Below, one piece after another: positions 45,279-54,969 of a stretch of DNA of 64,000 nt (its first letter is position 1; every line of letters starts with the position of its first letter). Position numbers and translations under genes: made by a program. The notes beneath the pieces were generated by a model. That model had not been told where the DNA came from. It ran no database searches and was given only the letters and a program-made list of their open reading frames with translations. The DNA is from Eubacteriaceae bacterium. Lineage in GTDB: Bacteria > Bacillota > Clostridia > Lachnospirales > Lachnospiraceae. The stretch covers positions 215,216-279,215 of the forward strand of contig CABJBF010000004.1 of NCBI GenBank assembly GCA_902363805.1, in the 5' to 3' direction.

Positions 45279-46331
45279 ATGAGTATTGTAGAGATAAACA
45301 ATCTTGTAAAAAAATATGGAGATAACGTTGCAGTTAATGATTTGAGTCTTAATATTGATTCAAAAGGTGTCTATGGATTTTTAGGACCAAATGGTGCAGG
45401 AAAATCTACGACAATGAACGTATTAACAGGGTATATAGGTGCAACATCAGGAACTGTTAAAATTAATGGATATGACATTTTTAAAGAGCCTGAGGAGGCA
45501 AAAAAGAATGTTGGCTATTTGCCGGAGATTCCACCCCTTTATCAGGATATGACTGTATATGAATACTTGGAATTTGTATCTAAGATAAAGAAAATAAAGA
45601 AGGAAGAAAGAAAGGCTTGCATAGAACAGTCTTTGGAAATGACAAGAACGACAGAAGTTAGAGAACGACTTATTAGGAATTTGTCAAAAGGATATAAGCA
45701 AAGAGTAGGAATTGCGCAGGCAATTATGGGAATGCCTGACCTTATTATTTTAGACGAGCCAACAGTAGGTCTTGATCCAAAACAGATAATAGAAATTAGA
45801 GATTTGATTAGAAATTTAGGAAAAGAGCATACTGTAATTTTGAGCTCGCATATTTTGACTGAAATAAGTGAAGTATGTGAGAATATATTTATTATTTCTC
45901 AGGGCAAACTTGTGGCTTCAGGTAGGGAAGAAGAATTAATTGAAGAACTTGCAGGAGAAAATAGAATTGAGGCTATTATTAAAGGTGATGCGAATGAAAT
46001 AGAAAATATACTTGATAAATTTGGATGCAAACATTCAATTGAAACTTTAGATGATGAAAAATGTAAAGCACAGATAGTGACATCACGTGATATTGATATA
46101 AGAGAAGGATTGTTCTTCTCCTTGGCAGAAAAGAAAATGCCGTTATTAGAACTTAAGTTTAAGAATAAATCTCTTGAAGATTTATTTATTGAACTTACGA
46201 CTGAATATAAGGCACAGCCAAAGAAAAAAGGTCTTAAGTTTAAAAAGAAAAATTCAGAAAAATTGGATGATAAAAACTTAGCAGATAATTTAAAAAATGA
46301 AGAAAAAGAAGTGCAGGAGGTAGAAAAATAA
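45279..46331 (+). CDS. ABC transporter ATPase, Gld/ABC-2 type
   Basis: The 350-residue ATPase has Walker A GPNGAGKST, signature LSKGYKQRVGIAQAI, Walker B LIILDEPTVGLDP and H-loop SSHIL. A substrate-side C-terminal extension ends in a long Lys/Glu-rich tail (about 315-350) that is poorly conserved and likely disordered. It closely resembles GldA-type ATPases. GGAGG precedes the ATG. The stop overlaps the permease start in TAATG. Confidence 0.93.
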   Translation: MSIVEINNLVKKYGDNVAVNDLSLNIDSKGVYGFLGPNGAGKSTTMNVLTGYIGATSGTVKINGYDIFKEPEEAKKNVGYLPEIPPLYQDMTVYEYLEFVSKIKKIKKEERKACIEQSLEMTRTTEVRERLIRNLSKGYKQRVGIAQAIMGMPDLIILDEPTVGLDPKQIIEIRDLIRNLGKEHTVILSSHILTEISEVCENIFIISQGKLVASGREEELIEELAGENRIEAIIKGDANEIENILDKFGCKHSIETLDDEKCKAQIVTSRDIDIREGLFFSLAEKKMPLLELKFKNKSLEDLFIELTTEYKAQPKKKGLKFKKKNSEKLDDKNLADNLKNEEKEVQEVEK

Positions 46332-48499
46332 TGCTAGCAATATATGAAAAGGAACTTAAATCATATTTTACTTCAGTAATTGCCTGCCTGTTTATAGCAG
46401 TTACAACATTTATAGCAGGTATATTCTTTATCTATTATAATCTTACATATGGCTATACACAAATGTATGCTGCATATAATGCATTACTAATTTTAGTGTT
46501 TACAATACCAATTCTTACAATGAAAATTGTTGCAGATGAACGAAGACTTAAAACGGACCAGTTAATTTTGACATCTCCTATTTCAGTTGGAAAAACAGTT
46601 GTAGGTAAGTTTTTGGCGTTGGTTACAATATATTTGATACCTGTTTTAATAATGTGTGTATATCCACTTATTTTATCCAGATTTGGCGAAGTGTCATTTA
46701 GATTGGCATACACAAATATATTAGGATTATTTTTATATGGCTGTGCATTTATTGCAATAGGTGTATTTATTTCATCCATAACGGAAAGCCAGGTTATATC
46801 GGCCATTTTAAGCATAGTAATTTTATTTATGGGTTACATGATGAACTCCTTAGAAAATATGATTTCATCTTCAGGAAATGTACTTACAAAAATACTTGGC
46901 GCATTTGATTTGTTGTCACCTGTAGATGAATTTATGAGTGGTGTAATTTCTCTTTTTGGAGTAGTTTATTATCTGACAATTATTGTTTTGTTCCTATTCC
47001 TCACTTGTCAATCAATACAAAAAAGAAGATGGAACGTATCTAAGGCAACTATTTCAACAGGTGTATTTAGCACGGGATTTATCGCTGTAGCAATCGTAGT
47101 AGCAGTATTTGTAAATCTTGTTGCAGGTAAGGTTACAGATAAATCTTCATGGGCAAGCATAGACATGACAGCGTCTAAGTTGTATTCAATAACAGATGAT
47201 ACAAAGAAAATGTTGAAGAAAATAAATGATGACGTTGTTATCTATGTTATGGCAGCTAAAGATGGCAGTGATGATACAATAAAGAAAACATTAAAAAATT
47301 ACGAAAATAGCTCAAAGCATATAAGTGTTGAATATAAAGATACAAAATTAAATCCTTATTTTTACGCAGATTATACAGATTCAGCACCTACATCAAATAG
47401 TTTAATTGTTGTAAATAAAAAGACAAATAAGTCAAAGGTTGTAGATTACAATAACATTTATGAAGCAGATACAAGTTCATATTACACTACAGGCTCCACA
47501 TCTTACACAGGATATGACTGTGAAGGTCAGTTAGACAGTGCTATATCATATGTGTTATCAGATAAGAATCCGGTTGTTTATCAGATAACAGGACATGATG
47601 AAATTGGAATGGGCTCGAAGTTTTCAGATGCAATTTCTAAAATGAATTGTGATGTTGAAGAAATAAAATTAGCAAGTATGGACAGTTTATCAGTTGATGA
47701 TTGCGAAATGATAATGATTTTAGGACCTACAAAGGATTATTCTAAAGATGAGGCACAGAAAGTTATTGATTATTTAAATGCCGGAGGAAAAGCAATTATT
47801 GCATGTGAGGCTTACAAGAGCGCACAGACAGATAAACCAAATTTTGAATCGATATTAGAAGCATTTGGAGTGAAAGTTGTTGAAGGTGTTATAGCTGAAA
47901 ATGATACAGATTTCTACTCAAATCAGTACGGACCATTCTTTACATTTGCAAACGGCTCAGGAAGTTTTGCGTCAGGAATAGATAACTATATAATTGCTCC
48001 ATATGCAAAAGGATTACAACAGGCAAATAAAGATGACTCTTCAATAACATATACATCTTTAGCAACAACATCAAAAGCAGTATCAAAAACACATTTGAAA
48101 AGTGCAAAAAAATATACTAAAGAAGATGGAGATGTTGAAGGAACATTTGATTTAGGAGCACAAATAAAGAAGAGTGTAACAAGCGAAAATGAAAATGGAG
48201 AAAGCACAACTACAGAAACCAACATTTTGGCGTTAAGTTCAGTTTATATGTTAGATGACAATATGAATGAACTTGTTGCAGACGCAAACCTTGAAATGTT
48301 CAATAATGCTTTAAGTGAGTATATTAATACAGATGATTCTGTAGAGACTTTGTCAATTCCTTCAAAGAGCCTCCAGGCTTCTCAGTTGACAATTACAGCA
48401 TCAGTTTCAAGACTTGTAGGAATAATTGTTGCAGTTGTACTTCCTATAGCTATTTTAGTTGCGGGAATCGTAATTTGGACTAGAAGGAGAAAGAGATAA
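46331..48499 (+). CDS. ABC permease fused to GldG-like extracytoplasmic domain
   Basis: The 722 residues combine a GldF-type permease (about six membrane helices, residues 15-265, with DERRLKTDQLILTSPISVGKTVVGKFLAL) with a GldG/ABC_transp_aux domain (PF09822-like, about 280-680: ITDDTKKMLKKINDDVVIYVMA, VYQITGHDEIGMG). A final membrane helix at about 692-716 is followed by RRRKR. Bacteroidetes encode GldF and GldG separately; this fused form is common outside gliding bacteria. The substrate is unknown. Confidence 0.88.
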   Translation: MLAIYEKELKSYFTSVIACLFIAVTTFIAGIFFIYYNLTYGYTQMYAAYNALLILVFTIPILTMKIVADERRLKTDQLILTSPISVGKTVVGKFLALVTIYLIPVLIMCVYPLILSRFGEVSFRLAYTNILGLFLYGCAFIAIGVFISSITESQVISAILSIVILFMGYMMNSLENMISSSGNVLTKILGAFDLLSPVDEFMSGVISLFGVVYYLTIIVLFLFLTCQSIQKRRWNVSKATISTGVFSTGFIAVAIVVAVFVNLVAGKVTDKSSWASIDMTASKLYSITDDTKKMLKKINDDVVIYVMAAKDGSDDTIKKTLKNYENSSKHISVEYKDTKLNPYFYADYTDSAPTSNSLIVVNKKTNKSKVVDYNNIYEADTSSYYTTGSTSYTGYDCEGQLDSAISYVLSDKNPVVYQITGHDEIGMGSKFSDAISKMNCDVEEIKLASMDSLSVDDCEMIMILGPTKDYSKDEAQKVIDYLNAGGKAIIACEAYKSAQTDKPNFESILEAFGVKVVEGVIAENDTDFYSNQYGPFFTFANGSGSFASGIDNYIIAPYAKGLQQANKDDSSITYTSLATTSKAVSKTHLKSAKKYTKEDGDVEGTFDLGAQIKKSVTSENENGESTTTETNILALSSVYMLDDNMNELVADANLEMFNNALSEYINTDDSVETLSIPSKSLQASQLTITASVSRLVGIIVAVVLPIAILVAGIVIWTRRRKR

Positions 48500-49155
48500 T
48501 GAATAAACAGAAAAAACAATTTGTTGTAGTAGTTATTTTGATGGCAGTATGTATCATTGGTTATTTTGGCGTTGGTAAATTTTATAAAAATCAGGAAGAA
48601 AAAGAATCTGAAAATAAAGAGGCAACTGCAATAACGGCATTTGAGTTAAAAGATTATGAAAAAATAACAGCTTTTAACTATATAACAAATGGCACATCGA
48701 TTACATTAACAAAAGATAGCGATGGAAAATGGCATGATTCAAGCGATGCATCAGTAAATATAAGCAAAGATTCAGTTGAAACTGATATGCTTGCAAAACT
48801 TGTGTCAGTAACTGCAGATGAAAAAATTGCTAAAAAGGACGACGTATCTCAATATGGATTTACCATAGATGATAATGGAAATGTAATTGCAGAGACAAAT
48901 ACAATAGCGCTTACAGACGAGGATAACACAACGTATACATTGTATATTGGAAAAGAAAATCCTTATGATACAAGTAAATATTATATGATGGTTGAAGGTG
49001 ATGATAATATTTATTTGGTTGACTCAGATATTCAAACGGCATTTTCGAAGAATATATCAGATATAACTGAGACAACAACAGAAGCTGCGACACAAGAGAG
49101 CACAGAAGTACAGACAGAAGAAATAACTGATGAGGCTGAAGCGAGAACAAATTAG
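48499..49155 (+). CDS. DUF4340 membrane-anchored protein
   Basis: The 218-residue protein has one N-terminal helix (about 8-28) and an extracytoplasmic DUF4340 domain (FELKDYEKITAFNYITNG, ITLTKDSDGKWH, AKKDDVSQYGF, YTLYIGKENPYDTSKYYMMVEG). The Thr/Glu-rich tail after residue 190 is low complexity. DUF4340 genes regularly follow GldA and GldFG-type genes, and here the start overlaps the permease stop. It completes the transporter operon. Confidence 0.88.
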   Translation: MNKQKKQFVVVVILMAVCIIGYFGVGKFYKNQEEKESENKEATAITAFELKDYEKITAFNYITNGTSITLTKDSDGKWHDSSDASVNISKDSVETDMLAKLVSVTADEKIAKKDDVSQYGFTIDDNGNVIAETNTIALTDEDNTTYTLYIGKENPYDTSKYYMMVEGDDNIYLVDSDIQTAFSKNISDITETTTEAATQESTEVQTEEITDEAEARTN

Positions 49156-49440
49156 TAAAAAATAGCAAACTATTGAAAAATGTAAAAAAGGAACTGCGAA
49201 GACAGAACAAATAAATGGTTTTATGATTATCCAAAAAGTTGATTTATAATAATTAAATATAAATCAACTTTTGGGTATTATAATGATAAAGCAAGGGTGA
49301 AATTATAAAGATAGTTAAATTTAATTGATGTTAATTAATAAAAAATGATGAATAGAAAAGGTAAATTCAATCTTGTAAGAGTGAATTACACTACAAATTA
49401 AACTACTAGTTAAAAAAATTAAAAAAAATGAAAAAAGTTG
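49156..49440. other. Intergenic region before the tRNA pair
   Basis: No coding frame is supported. It contains the terminator at 49231-49275 and otherwise only AT-rich sequence with oligo-A tracts near 49411-49437, directly upstream of the tRNA promoter. Confidence 0.6.
49231..49275 (+). terminator. Terminator-like hairpin after the DUF4340 gene
   Basis: CCAAAAAGTTGATTTA (49231-49246) and TAAATCAACTTTTGGG (49260-49275) pair with one mismatch near the base. The descending arm carries TTTT within it. Confidence 0.6.
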
Positions 49441-49469
49441 TTGACAAAAGTTGCACAAATGGTTATATT
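49441..49469 (+). promoter_or_regulatory. tRNA promoter
   Basis: TTGACA (49441-49446) and TATATT (49464-49469) have a 17-base spacer, 23 bases ahead of the first tRNA; A-tracts just upstream resemble an UP element. Confidence 0.8.
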
Positions 49470-49491
49470 AATAAAGCAGTTTGATTGCAAC

Positions 49492-49564
49492 GGGATCTTA
49501 GCTCAGCTGGGAGAGCACCTGCCTTACAAGCAGGGGGTCACAGGTTCGAGCCCTGTAGGTCCCA
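49492..49564 (+). tRNA. tRNA-Val (anticodon TAC)
   Basis: The 73 bases form a complete cloverleaf: acceptor GGGATCT/AGGTCCC, D-arm GCTC/GAGC, anticodon stem CCTGC/GCAGG with loop CTTACAA, and T-arm ACAGG-TTCGAGC-CCTGT. The discriminator is A, and the 3' CCA is not encoded. Confidence 0.95.
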
Positions 49565-49571
49565 TTTATAT

Positions 49572-49645
49572 GGCGAAGTAGCTCAGTTGGCTAGAGCACA
49601 CGGTTCATACCCGTGGTGTCGAGGGTTCGAATCCCCCCTTCGCTA
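49572..49645 (+). tRNA. tRNA-Met (anticodon CAT, elongator)
   Basis: A 74-base cloverleaf with acceptor GGCGAAG/CTTCGCT, anticodon stem CACGG/CCGTG, loop TTCATAC and T-arm GAGGG-TTCGAAT-CCCCC. It lacks the initiator's C1-A72 mismatch and has the elongator-type sequence. CCA is not encoded. CAT could also be tRNA-Ile with lysidine, but the body matches Met. Confidence 0.9.
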
Positions 49646-49648
49646 CTT

Positions 49649-49683
49649 AAGAAGGTTCTGATTAAGGAAACCTTCTTTTTTTT
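49649..49683 (+). terminator. Terminator of the tRNA operon
   Basis: AAGAAGGTT and AACCTTCTT pair around CTGATTAAGGA, followed by a run of T. Confidence 0.85.
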
Positions 49684-49919
49684 CGTTTATTTAGAAGGTT
49701 TATGAAATTTATAAGAAAAAATTGAGCATTGATTATTTGTTACAAAACTTGTAATCTTTGTAGATAAAAATACATGAATAGTGTTATACTAAAAAATATG
49801 TGTCAGAGAGTGTATAAATATAGTATTTTAATTAACAAGTCGTATATCGACTGAGATATAGAAAAATGCTATAATATATATTTGAATTAATTTGTTGTAT
49901 TTATTAAAGGAAATAGATT

Positions 49920-50387
49920 ATGAGAATTGGAATGGGATATGATGTTCATAGATTAGGAAAAGAAAGAAAATTAATTCTGGGTGGAGTTACAATTCCGTAT
50001 GAATATGGATTGATTGGTCACTCAGATGCTGATGTTGTTGTTCATGCTATTATGGACGCACTTCTTGGTGCAGCTGCACTTGGAGATATCGGAAAACATT
50101 TTCCTGACAATGATGAACAATATAAAGATATATCGAGTATTATATTATTAGAACACGTAGGAAAATTGTTAAAAGATAACAATTATACAATTGGAAATAT
50201 TGATGCAACAATTATTGCACAAAAACCAAAACTTGCTCCATATAGAGAACAGATGGTAAAAAACGTAGCGAAAGCTTTAAATATAAACGAAAATCAGGTT
50301 TGTATTAAAGCAACGACAGAGGAAGGATTAGGATTTACAGGAGAAGGCTTGGGAATTTCATCTCAGGCGATTGCACTGCTTAATTAA
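49920..50387 (+). CDS. ispF: 2-C-methyl-D-erythritol 2,4-cyclodiphosphate synthase
   Basis: MEP-pathway enzyme of 155 residues. The metal ligands D8 and H10 lie in GYDVHRLG, followed by [35 protein letters not shown] cut here to its core [19 protein letters not shown], and the C-terminal [17 protein letters not shown]. Length is normal. It is not next to ispD, which is fused or adjacent in many bacteria. Confidence 0.97.
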   Translation: MRIGMGYDVHRLGKERKLILGGVTIPYEYGLIGHSDADVVVHAIMDALLGAAALGDIGKHFPDNDEQYKDISSIILLEHVGKLLKDNNYTIGNIDATIIAQKPKLAPYREQMVKNVAKALNINENQVCIKATTEEGLGFTGEGLGISSQAIALLN

Positions 50388-50390
50388 GTT

Positions 50391-51302
50391 ATGAAGGATG
50401 TAGAATTAAAAGATATTAGAATTGAAGACTACAATAAGTTACAGAAATATTATTTAATGAGAAGGCCAGAGACGGCAGACAGTAATTTGTTGGATTTATA
50501 TATGTGGACTGATTGTTATCCAACACAATATTTTTGTAATGAAAAAGGAGTGATGTGGGTAGCAAAAAGCGAAGATAATAAATATTATTCTTCAGTTCCA
50601 TGTTGCAGGAACGAAGATTTAAAAGAGTGCTTTTATGATACTCAAAAATACTTTAATGAAGTTTTAAATAAGAAGCTTGTTATGTATGTAGTTGATAAAG
50701 AAGCAGTTGATATTCTTAATTTGCCGGAAGATAAGTATACTGTAATTCCTGATAGAACTTATTATGATTATGTATATGATGCTCAAAAATTACAGACATT
50801 AAGTGGTAGAAAATATCATAAAAAAAAGAATCATTACAATGCATTTTGTAGGGAATATGAAGGAAGATATGAATTTAAACTGTTAGATAGTACGCATCAT
50901 GATGAGATAATGGATTATTTGGAAAATTGGAAACAGCATAAAGAGCATACAGAAGAAAAAGAATTTATAGATTTTGAAGCAATTGGAATCAAATATCTTT
51001 TAGAACATGAAAATGTATTTGATTATAAAATTGGCTCAGTTTATATAGATGATAAATTAGAAGCGTTTACTATTGGAAATTACTACAAACAGGAAGATAT
51101 GGTTTATATTCCTGTGGAAAAAGCTAATCCAAACATTCGTGGTTTATATACTTTTATATGTAGCGAGTTCTTAAAAGTAGCATTTCCAAATGCAGCAAAA
51201 GAAAACAGAGAAGACGATATGGGATTAGAAGGACTAAGAAAGTCAAAATTGTCATATAATCCAATATATATGGTTGAAAAATATACAATAATTCAAAAAT
51301 AG
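50391..51302 (+). CDS. DUF2156 (phosphatidylglycerol lysyltransferase C-terminal-like) protein
   Basis: A 303-residue soluble protein with a double GNAT-like fold of the DUF2156/MprF-C type: LLDLYMWTD, GRKYHKKKNHYNAF, EAFTIGNY and a late DDMGLEGLRKSKLSYNP signature (EEN-like region). It lacks MprF's membrane flippase, so it is a cytosolic aminoacyl/acyl transferase of unknown acceptor. The start lies four bases after ispF with only a weak ribosome site, suggesting coupling to ispF. Confidence 0.82.
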   Translation: MKDVELKDIRIEDYNKLQKYYLMRRPETADSNLLDLYMWTDCYPTQYFCNEKGVMWVAKSEDNKYYSSVPCCRNEDLKECFYDTQKYFNEVLNKKLVMYVVDKEAVDILNLPEDKYTVIPDRTYYDYVYDAQKLQTLSGRKYHKKKNHYNAFCREYEGRYEFKLLDSTHHDEIMDYLENWKQHKEHTEEKEFIDFEAIGIKYLLEHENVFDYKIGSVYIDDKLEAFTIGNYYKQEDMVYIPVEKANPNIRGLYTFICSEFLKVAFPNAAKENREDDMGLEGLRKSKLSYNPIYMVEKYTIIQK

Positions 51303-51349
51303 TTTTTAATTGTTCGATTAGAAATTGTTTGAATATCAGGAGATGGAAC

Positions 51350-52351
51350 ATGATTAGATATTTAGAAAAAAACGAAAAACTGAATATCCGAAGTATTTAT
51401 GAACAATGCTTTCAAGATAGTAAGGAATATACGGATTACTATATGAATAATTGTCTTAAGAATAATTTTGTTGCAGTTGATGAAGAGGACGGAGAAATTA
51501 TTGGTGCAGTACATTTGATACCAAAGACTGTAACAACAGGTAAGCTTAAAACTAATGTATTTTATATATACGGTGTATCAACATTAGAAAAATACAGAAG
51601 AAAAGGTGTAATGAAATCAATATTCAAGTATATTCTTAGTGATATGTATGAAGATATGGAGGCATTCACATATTTGATTCCATCAGATGAGACAAACGCC
51701 ATGATTTATAGAAAACTTGGCTTTGAGTATGTAATGGATAAAGAACTACAGAAAAAGGAAGAAGCAAGGAAAAAACCTAGCCATTCACTTATTCTTAGAA
51801 AGGCAGAGCCTTCTGATTTCCCAAGATTAGCAATTTTTGCTGAGTCGGCAATGGAAGAAAGGTATGATGTGTCTTTGACTAAAAATAGAGATTATTTTAA
51901 AAAAATGAATGATTTATTAGAAGTTGAGGATGGCAGAATCGAAATTTATGTTGAGAATAAGGTTGTTGTAGGATATCGAATAGTTGTAGATGATGAAGCA
52001 ATTGAGGAAGTTCTTGACAATGAAACACAAAGTATGACATGGTTGCTAAATGAAAAAAAGCCATATGCCATGGCAAGAATTATAAATTTAAGAAAAACAC
52101 TAAGACTTATAGGAATGAGAGGAGTAGGACAGTTTGTGATAGAAATTGAGGATTCAGTCCTTCCGGGAAATAATGGAAGATTTAAAATTTCCTATGAGCA
52201 TACAAATATAAAAATGGAGCCAACAACTGAAGAAGCAGAGTTTCATGTTACAATTGGACAGTTGACACAACATGTATTTGGTTATAAATTAATTGATGGA
52301 TTGCCTGAAGTCTGTATGAAGCACGGATTTTTTATTAATGATTATGTATAG
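51350..52351 (+). CDS. GNAT family acetyltransferase, Eis-like two-domain form
   Basis: The 333-residue protein has an N-terminal GNAT domain with the acetyl-CoA loop YGVSTLEKYRRKGVMKSIFK and AMIYRKLGFEYV. A second, degenerate GNAT-like part follows (about 145-240). The C-terminal sterol-carrier-like module (about 245-333) contains FKISYEHTNIKMEP and IGQLTQHVFGY. This layout is that of Eis-type N-acetyltransferases. The ATG at 51350 has AGGAGATGG upstream. The substrate is unknown. Confidence 0.82.
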   Translation: MIRYLEKNEKLNIRSIYEQCFQDSKEYTDYYMNNCLKNNFVAVDEEDGEIIGAVHLIPKTVTTGKLKTNVFYIYGVSTLEKYRRKGVMKSIFKYILSDMYEDMEAFTYLIPSDETNAMIYRKLGFEYVMDKELQKKEEARKKPSHSLILRKAEPSDFPRLAIFAESAMEERYDVSLTKNRDYFKKMNDLLEVEDGRIEIYVENKVVVGYRIVVDDEAIEEVLDNETQSMTWLLNEKKPYAMARIINLRKTLRLIGMRGVGQFVIEIEDSVLPGNNGRFKISYEHTNIKMEPTTEEAEFHVTIGQLTQHVFGYKLIDGLPEVCMKHGFFINDYV

Positions 52352-52443
52352 AAATTATCATTACAAGTGTGTATAATCTATGTTGATATCTATGGATATA
52401 GGTTATTGATATTTATAGAAGGAAGTAAAAAGAGGGATTTAAA

Positions 52444-53097
52444 ATGGGATTCATTCAATATTATAAAGAGCAGGTGGAAGTAATTAAGGATAGAGACCCT
52501 GCAATTAAAACAAATTTAGAAGCATTGTTATACCCAAGTTTTTGGGCAATATATAAATATAGAAAAGCTCATAAGTTATATGAAAAAGGACACGTATTTC
52601 GTGCAAGAATGATATCACAAAGAGCTGCAAGAAAGACTGGAATAGAAATTCATCCTGCAGCACAGATTGGTAAAGGATTATTTATTGACCATGGTCATGG
52701 AGTTGTTATTGGTGAGACAACAATAATAGGAGATAACGTAACTTTGTACCAGGGGGTTACATTAGGTGGTTCAGGAAAGGAAAAAGGTAAAAGACATCCA
52801 ACTTTGCAGGATAATGTAATGGTTGGAGCGGGAGCTAAAGTATTAGGCTCATTTACAATTGGAGAAAATTCTAAAATTGGAGCAGGTTCTGTTGTTTTAG
52901 AAGAAGTGCCTCCGAATTCAGTAGTTGTAGGTGTACCGGGTGAAATTGTAAAACAGGATAATGTAAGAATGCCAAGGCTCGATTTGGATCAGGTTAATAT
53001 GCCAAATCCTGTTCAGTTGGAAATAAAACAACTTAAAAAAGAAAATCTCGAATTAAAAGAAATAATGATGAAACTAGCAAATCATATTAAGGAGTAA
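52444..53097 (+). CDS. cysE: Serine O-acetyltransferase
   Basis: Forms O-acetylserine, the carbon precursor of cysteine. The 217-residue product has the short EpsC-type helical N-terminus and a hexapeptide left-handed beta helix: IHPAAQIGKGLFIDHGHGVVIG, NVTLYQGVTLGGSG, KIGAGSVV and a C-terminal helix. It precedes cysS by five bases. In Firmicutes this pair is frequently a conserved unit. Confidence 0.94.
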   Translation: MGFIQYYKEQVEVIKDRDPAIKTNLEALLYPSFWAIYKYRKAHKLYEKGHVFRARMISQRAARKTGIEIHPAAQIGKGLFIDHGHGVVIGETTIIGDNVTLYQGVTLGGSGKEKGKRHPTLQDNVMVGAGAKVLGSFTIGENSKIGAGSVVLEEVPPNSVVVGVPGEIVKQDNVRMPRLDLDQVNMPNPVQLEIKQLKKENLELKEIMMKLANHIKE

Positions 53098-53101
53098 TAA
53101 G

Positions 53102-54508
53102 ATGCAAATATACAATACGCTGACGAAGAAAAAAGAAATATTTAAACCGATAGACGAAAAACAGGTAGGAATGTATACATGTGGGCCTACAGTTTATCAT
53201 TATGCACATATTGGAAACTTAAGAAGTTACATAATGGAAGATGTTCTTGAAAAAGAATTAAGATACGAAGGATATAATGTAAAAAGAGTCATGAACATTA
53301 CTGATGTAGGTCATTTGTCAAGTGATGCCGACACAGGTGAGGATAAGATGCTTAAAGGAGCAAAAAGAGAACATAAGACAGTTCTTGAAATTGCAAAGTT
53401 TTATACAGATGCTTTCTTTAGCGATTGTAATAAATTAAACATCAAAAGACCTGATGTAGTTGAACCGGCAACAAATTGTATAGATGAATTTATTAAAATG
53501 ATTTCCGGATTGTTAGAAAAAGGATATGCATATATCGCAGGTGGAAATGTATACTTTGATACATCAAAATTGGACAAATACTATACTTTGTCAAGCCATA
53601 ATGAAGATGACTTGATGGTTGGTGTAAGAGATGATGTTGATGTTGATGAAAATAAAAGAAACAAGACGGATTTTGTATTGTGGTTTACCAAGTCAAAGTT
53701 TGACGATCAGGAATTAAAATGGGATAGCCCATGGGGAGTAGGATATCCGGGATGGCATATTGAATGCTCATGCATAAGTATGAAGCATTTAGGTGAAAAT
53801 TTAGATTTGCATTGCGGAGGAATTGATAACATTTTCCCTCATCATACAAACGAAATTGCACAGAGTGAAGCATATATTGGACATAAATGGTGTAATTACT
53901 GGTTCCATGTTCATCATTTAAATGATAAGCAAGGTAAAATGAGTAAATCAAAAGGTGATTTTCTTACAGTATCTCTTTTAGAGAAAAAAGGATATAATCC
54001 ACTTGTGTACAGAATGTTTTGTTTACAGTCTCATTACAGAAAACCATTGCAATTTTCGTATGAAGTATTAGATTCAGTTGCTGCAGGATATAAGAAATTA
54101 AAGAATAGAATTGCTAAATTAGACAAAGAAGGAACTGTTAATGAGGCAAAGGCAGCTGAATATAAAAAGAAATTTATAGAAATAGTTGGAAATGATTTAA
54201 ACACAGCATCAGGTATTACTTTAATTTATGATTTATTAAAGGACGATACAAATGATGCAACAAAGAGATATATTATTGAAGATTTTGATAAAGTATTATC
54301 TTTGGATTTATTGGAAAATGAAAATACACAGGAAAGTTCAGACGTAGATTCTGAAATGGAACAGTATATTAATGAAATGATTTCAAAGCGAGCTGAAGCT
54401 AAGAAGGCAAAAGATTTTGCAACAGCAGATGCTATAAGAGAAGAACTTGCAGCTAAAGGAATTGTTTTGAAAGATACAAGAGAAGGAACAACATGGACAA
54501 AAGCGTAA
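53102..54508 (+). CDS. cysS: Cysteinyl-tRNA synthetase
   Basis: Class I synthetase of 468 residues. It has the HIGH-type motif YHYAHIGN after zinc ligand C27 (YTCGPTVY), the zinc-binding WHIECSCIS region with further ligands in HHTNE, and the KMSKS motif GKMSKSKGD. The helical C-terminus contains RAEAKKAKDFATADAIREEL. It lies in the cysE-cysS-mrnC-rlmB order. Its 3' end overlaps mrnC by 16 bases. Confidence 0.97.
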   Translation: MQIYNTLTKKKEIFKPIDEKQVGMYTCGPTVYHYAHIGNLRSYIMEDVLEKELRYEGYNVKRVMNITDVGHLSSDADTGEDKMLKGAKREHKTVLEIAKFYTDAFFSDCNKLNIKRPDVVEPATNCIDEFIKMISGLLEKGYAYIAGGNVYFDTSKLDKYYTLSSHNEDDLMVGVRDDVDVDENKRNKTDFVLWFTKSKFDDQELKWDSPWGVGYPGWHIECSCISMKHLGENLDLHCGGIDNIFPHHTNEIAQSEAYIGHKWCNYWFHVHHLNDKQGKMSKSKGDFLTVSLLEKKGYNPLVYRMFCLQSHYRKPLQFSYEVLDSVAAGYKKLKNRIAKLDKEGTVNEAKAAEYKKKFIEIVGNDLNTASGITLIYDLLKDDTNDATKRYIIEDFDKVLSLDLLENENTQESSDVDSEMEQYINEMISKRAEAKKAKDFATADAIREELAAKGIVLKDTREGTTWTKA

Positions 54509-54945
54509 ATAATAACGACATTTTTAAAAGCATAAAAGAATCCATGGGATTAAAAGAAATTAATATAGTTGATTATTCACCTTTGACATTGGCTTACATT
54601 GGGGATGGAATTTATGAAATTGTAATCAGAACAATGATAGTTGATGAAGCAAACAGGCAGGTTAACAAAATTCATAAAGCAGCTGCAGATTTAGTAAAAG
54701 CTAAAACCCAATCAGATATGATACTTAGTCTTTATGAAGATTTGACTGAAGATGAGGCTCGTGTTTATAAGCGTGGAAGAAATGCTAAAGCTATAACAAG
54801 GGCAAAGAATGCATCAATGGGTGATTACAGAAGAGCAACAGGTTTTGAGGCTGTAATGGGATATTTATATTTGACTGAGCAGTCTGAAAGAATGATGGAA
54901 CTTATAAAAAAAGGATTAAACAATATTAAAGAGAATAAGGAATAA
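54493..54945 (+). CDS. mrnC: Mini-ribonuclease 3
   Basis: The 150-residue protein is an RNase III catalytic domain without the dsRNA-binding domain: LTLAYIGDGIYEIVIR (metal-binding Asp), KIHKAAADLVKAKTQ, RGRNAKAITRAKNASMGDYRRATGFEAVMG shortened to ATGFEAVMGYLYL with its Glu. In Bacillus it matures 23S rRNA. It is encoded between cysS and rlmB as usual. Confidence 0.95.
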   Translation: MDKSVNNNDIFKSIKESMGLKEINIVDYSPLTLAYIGDGIYEIVIRTMIVDEANRQVNKIHKAAADLVKAKTQSDMILSLYEDLTEDEARVYKRGRNAKAITRAKNASMGDYRRATGFEAVMGYLYLTEQSERMMELIKKGLNNIKENKE

Positions 54946-54969
54946 GCTTTAAGATTAAGAGGAAATAGA

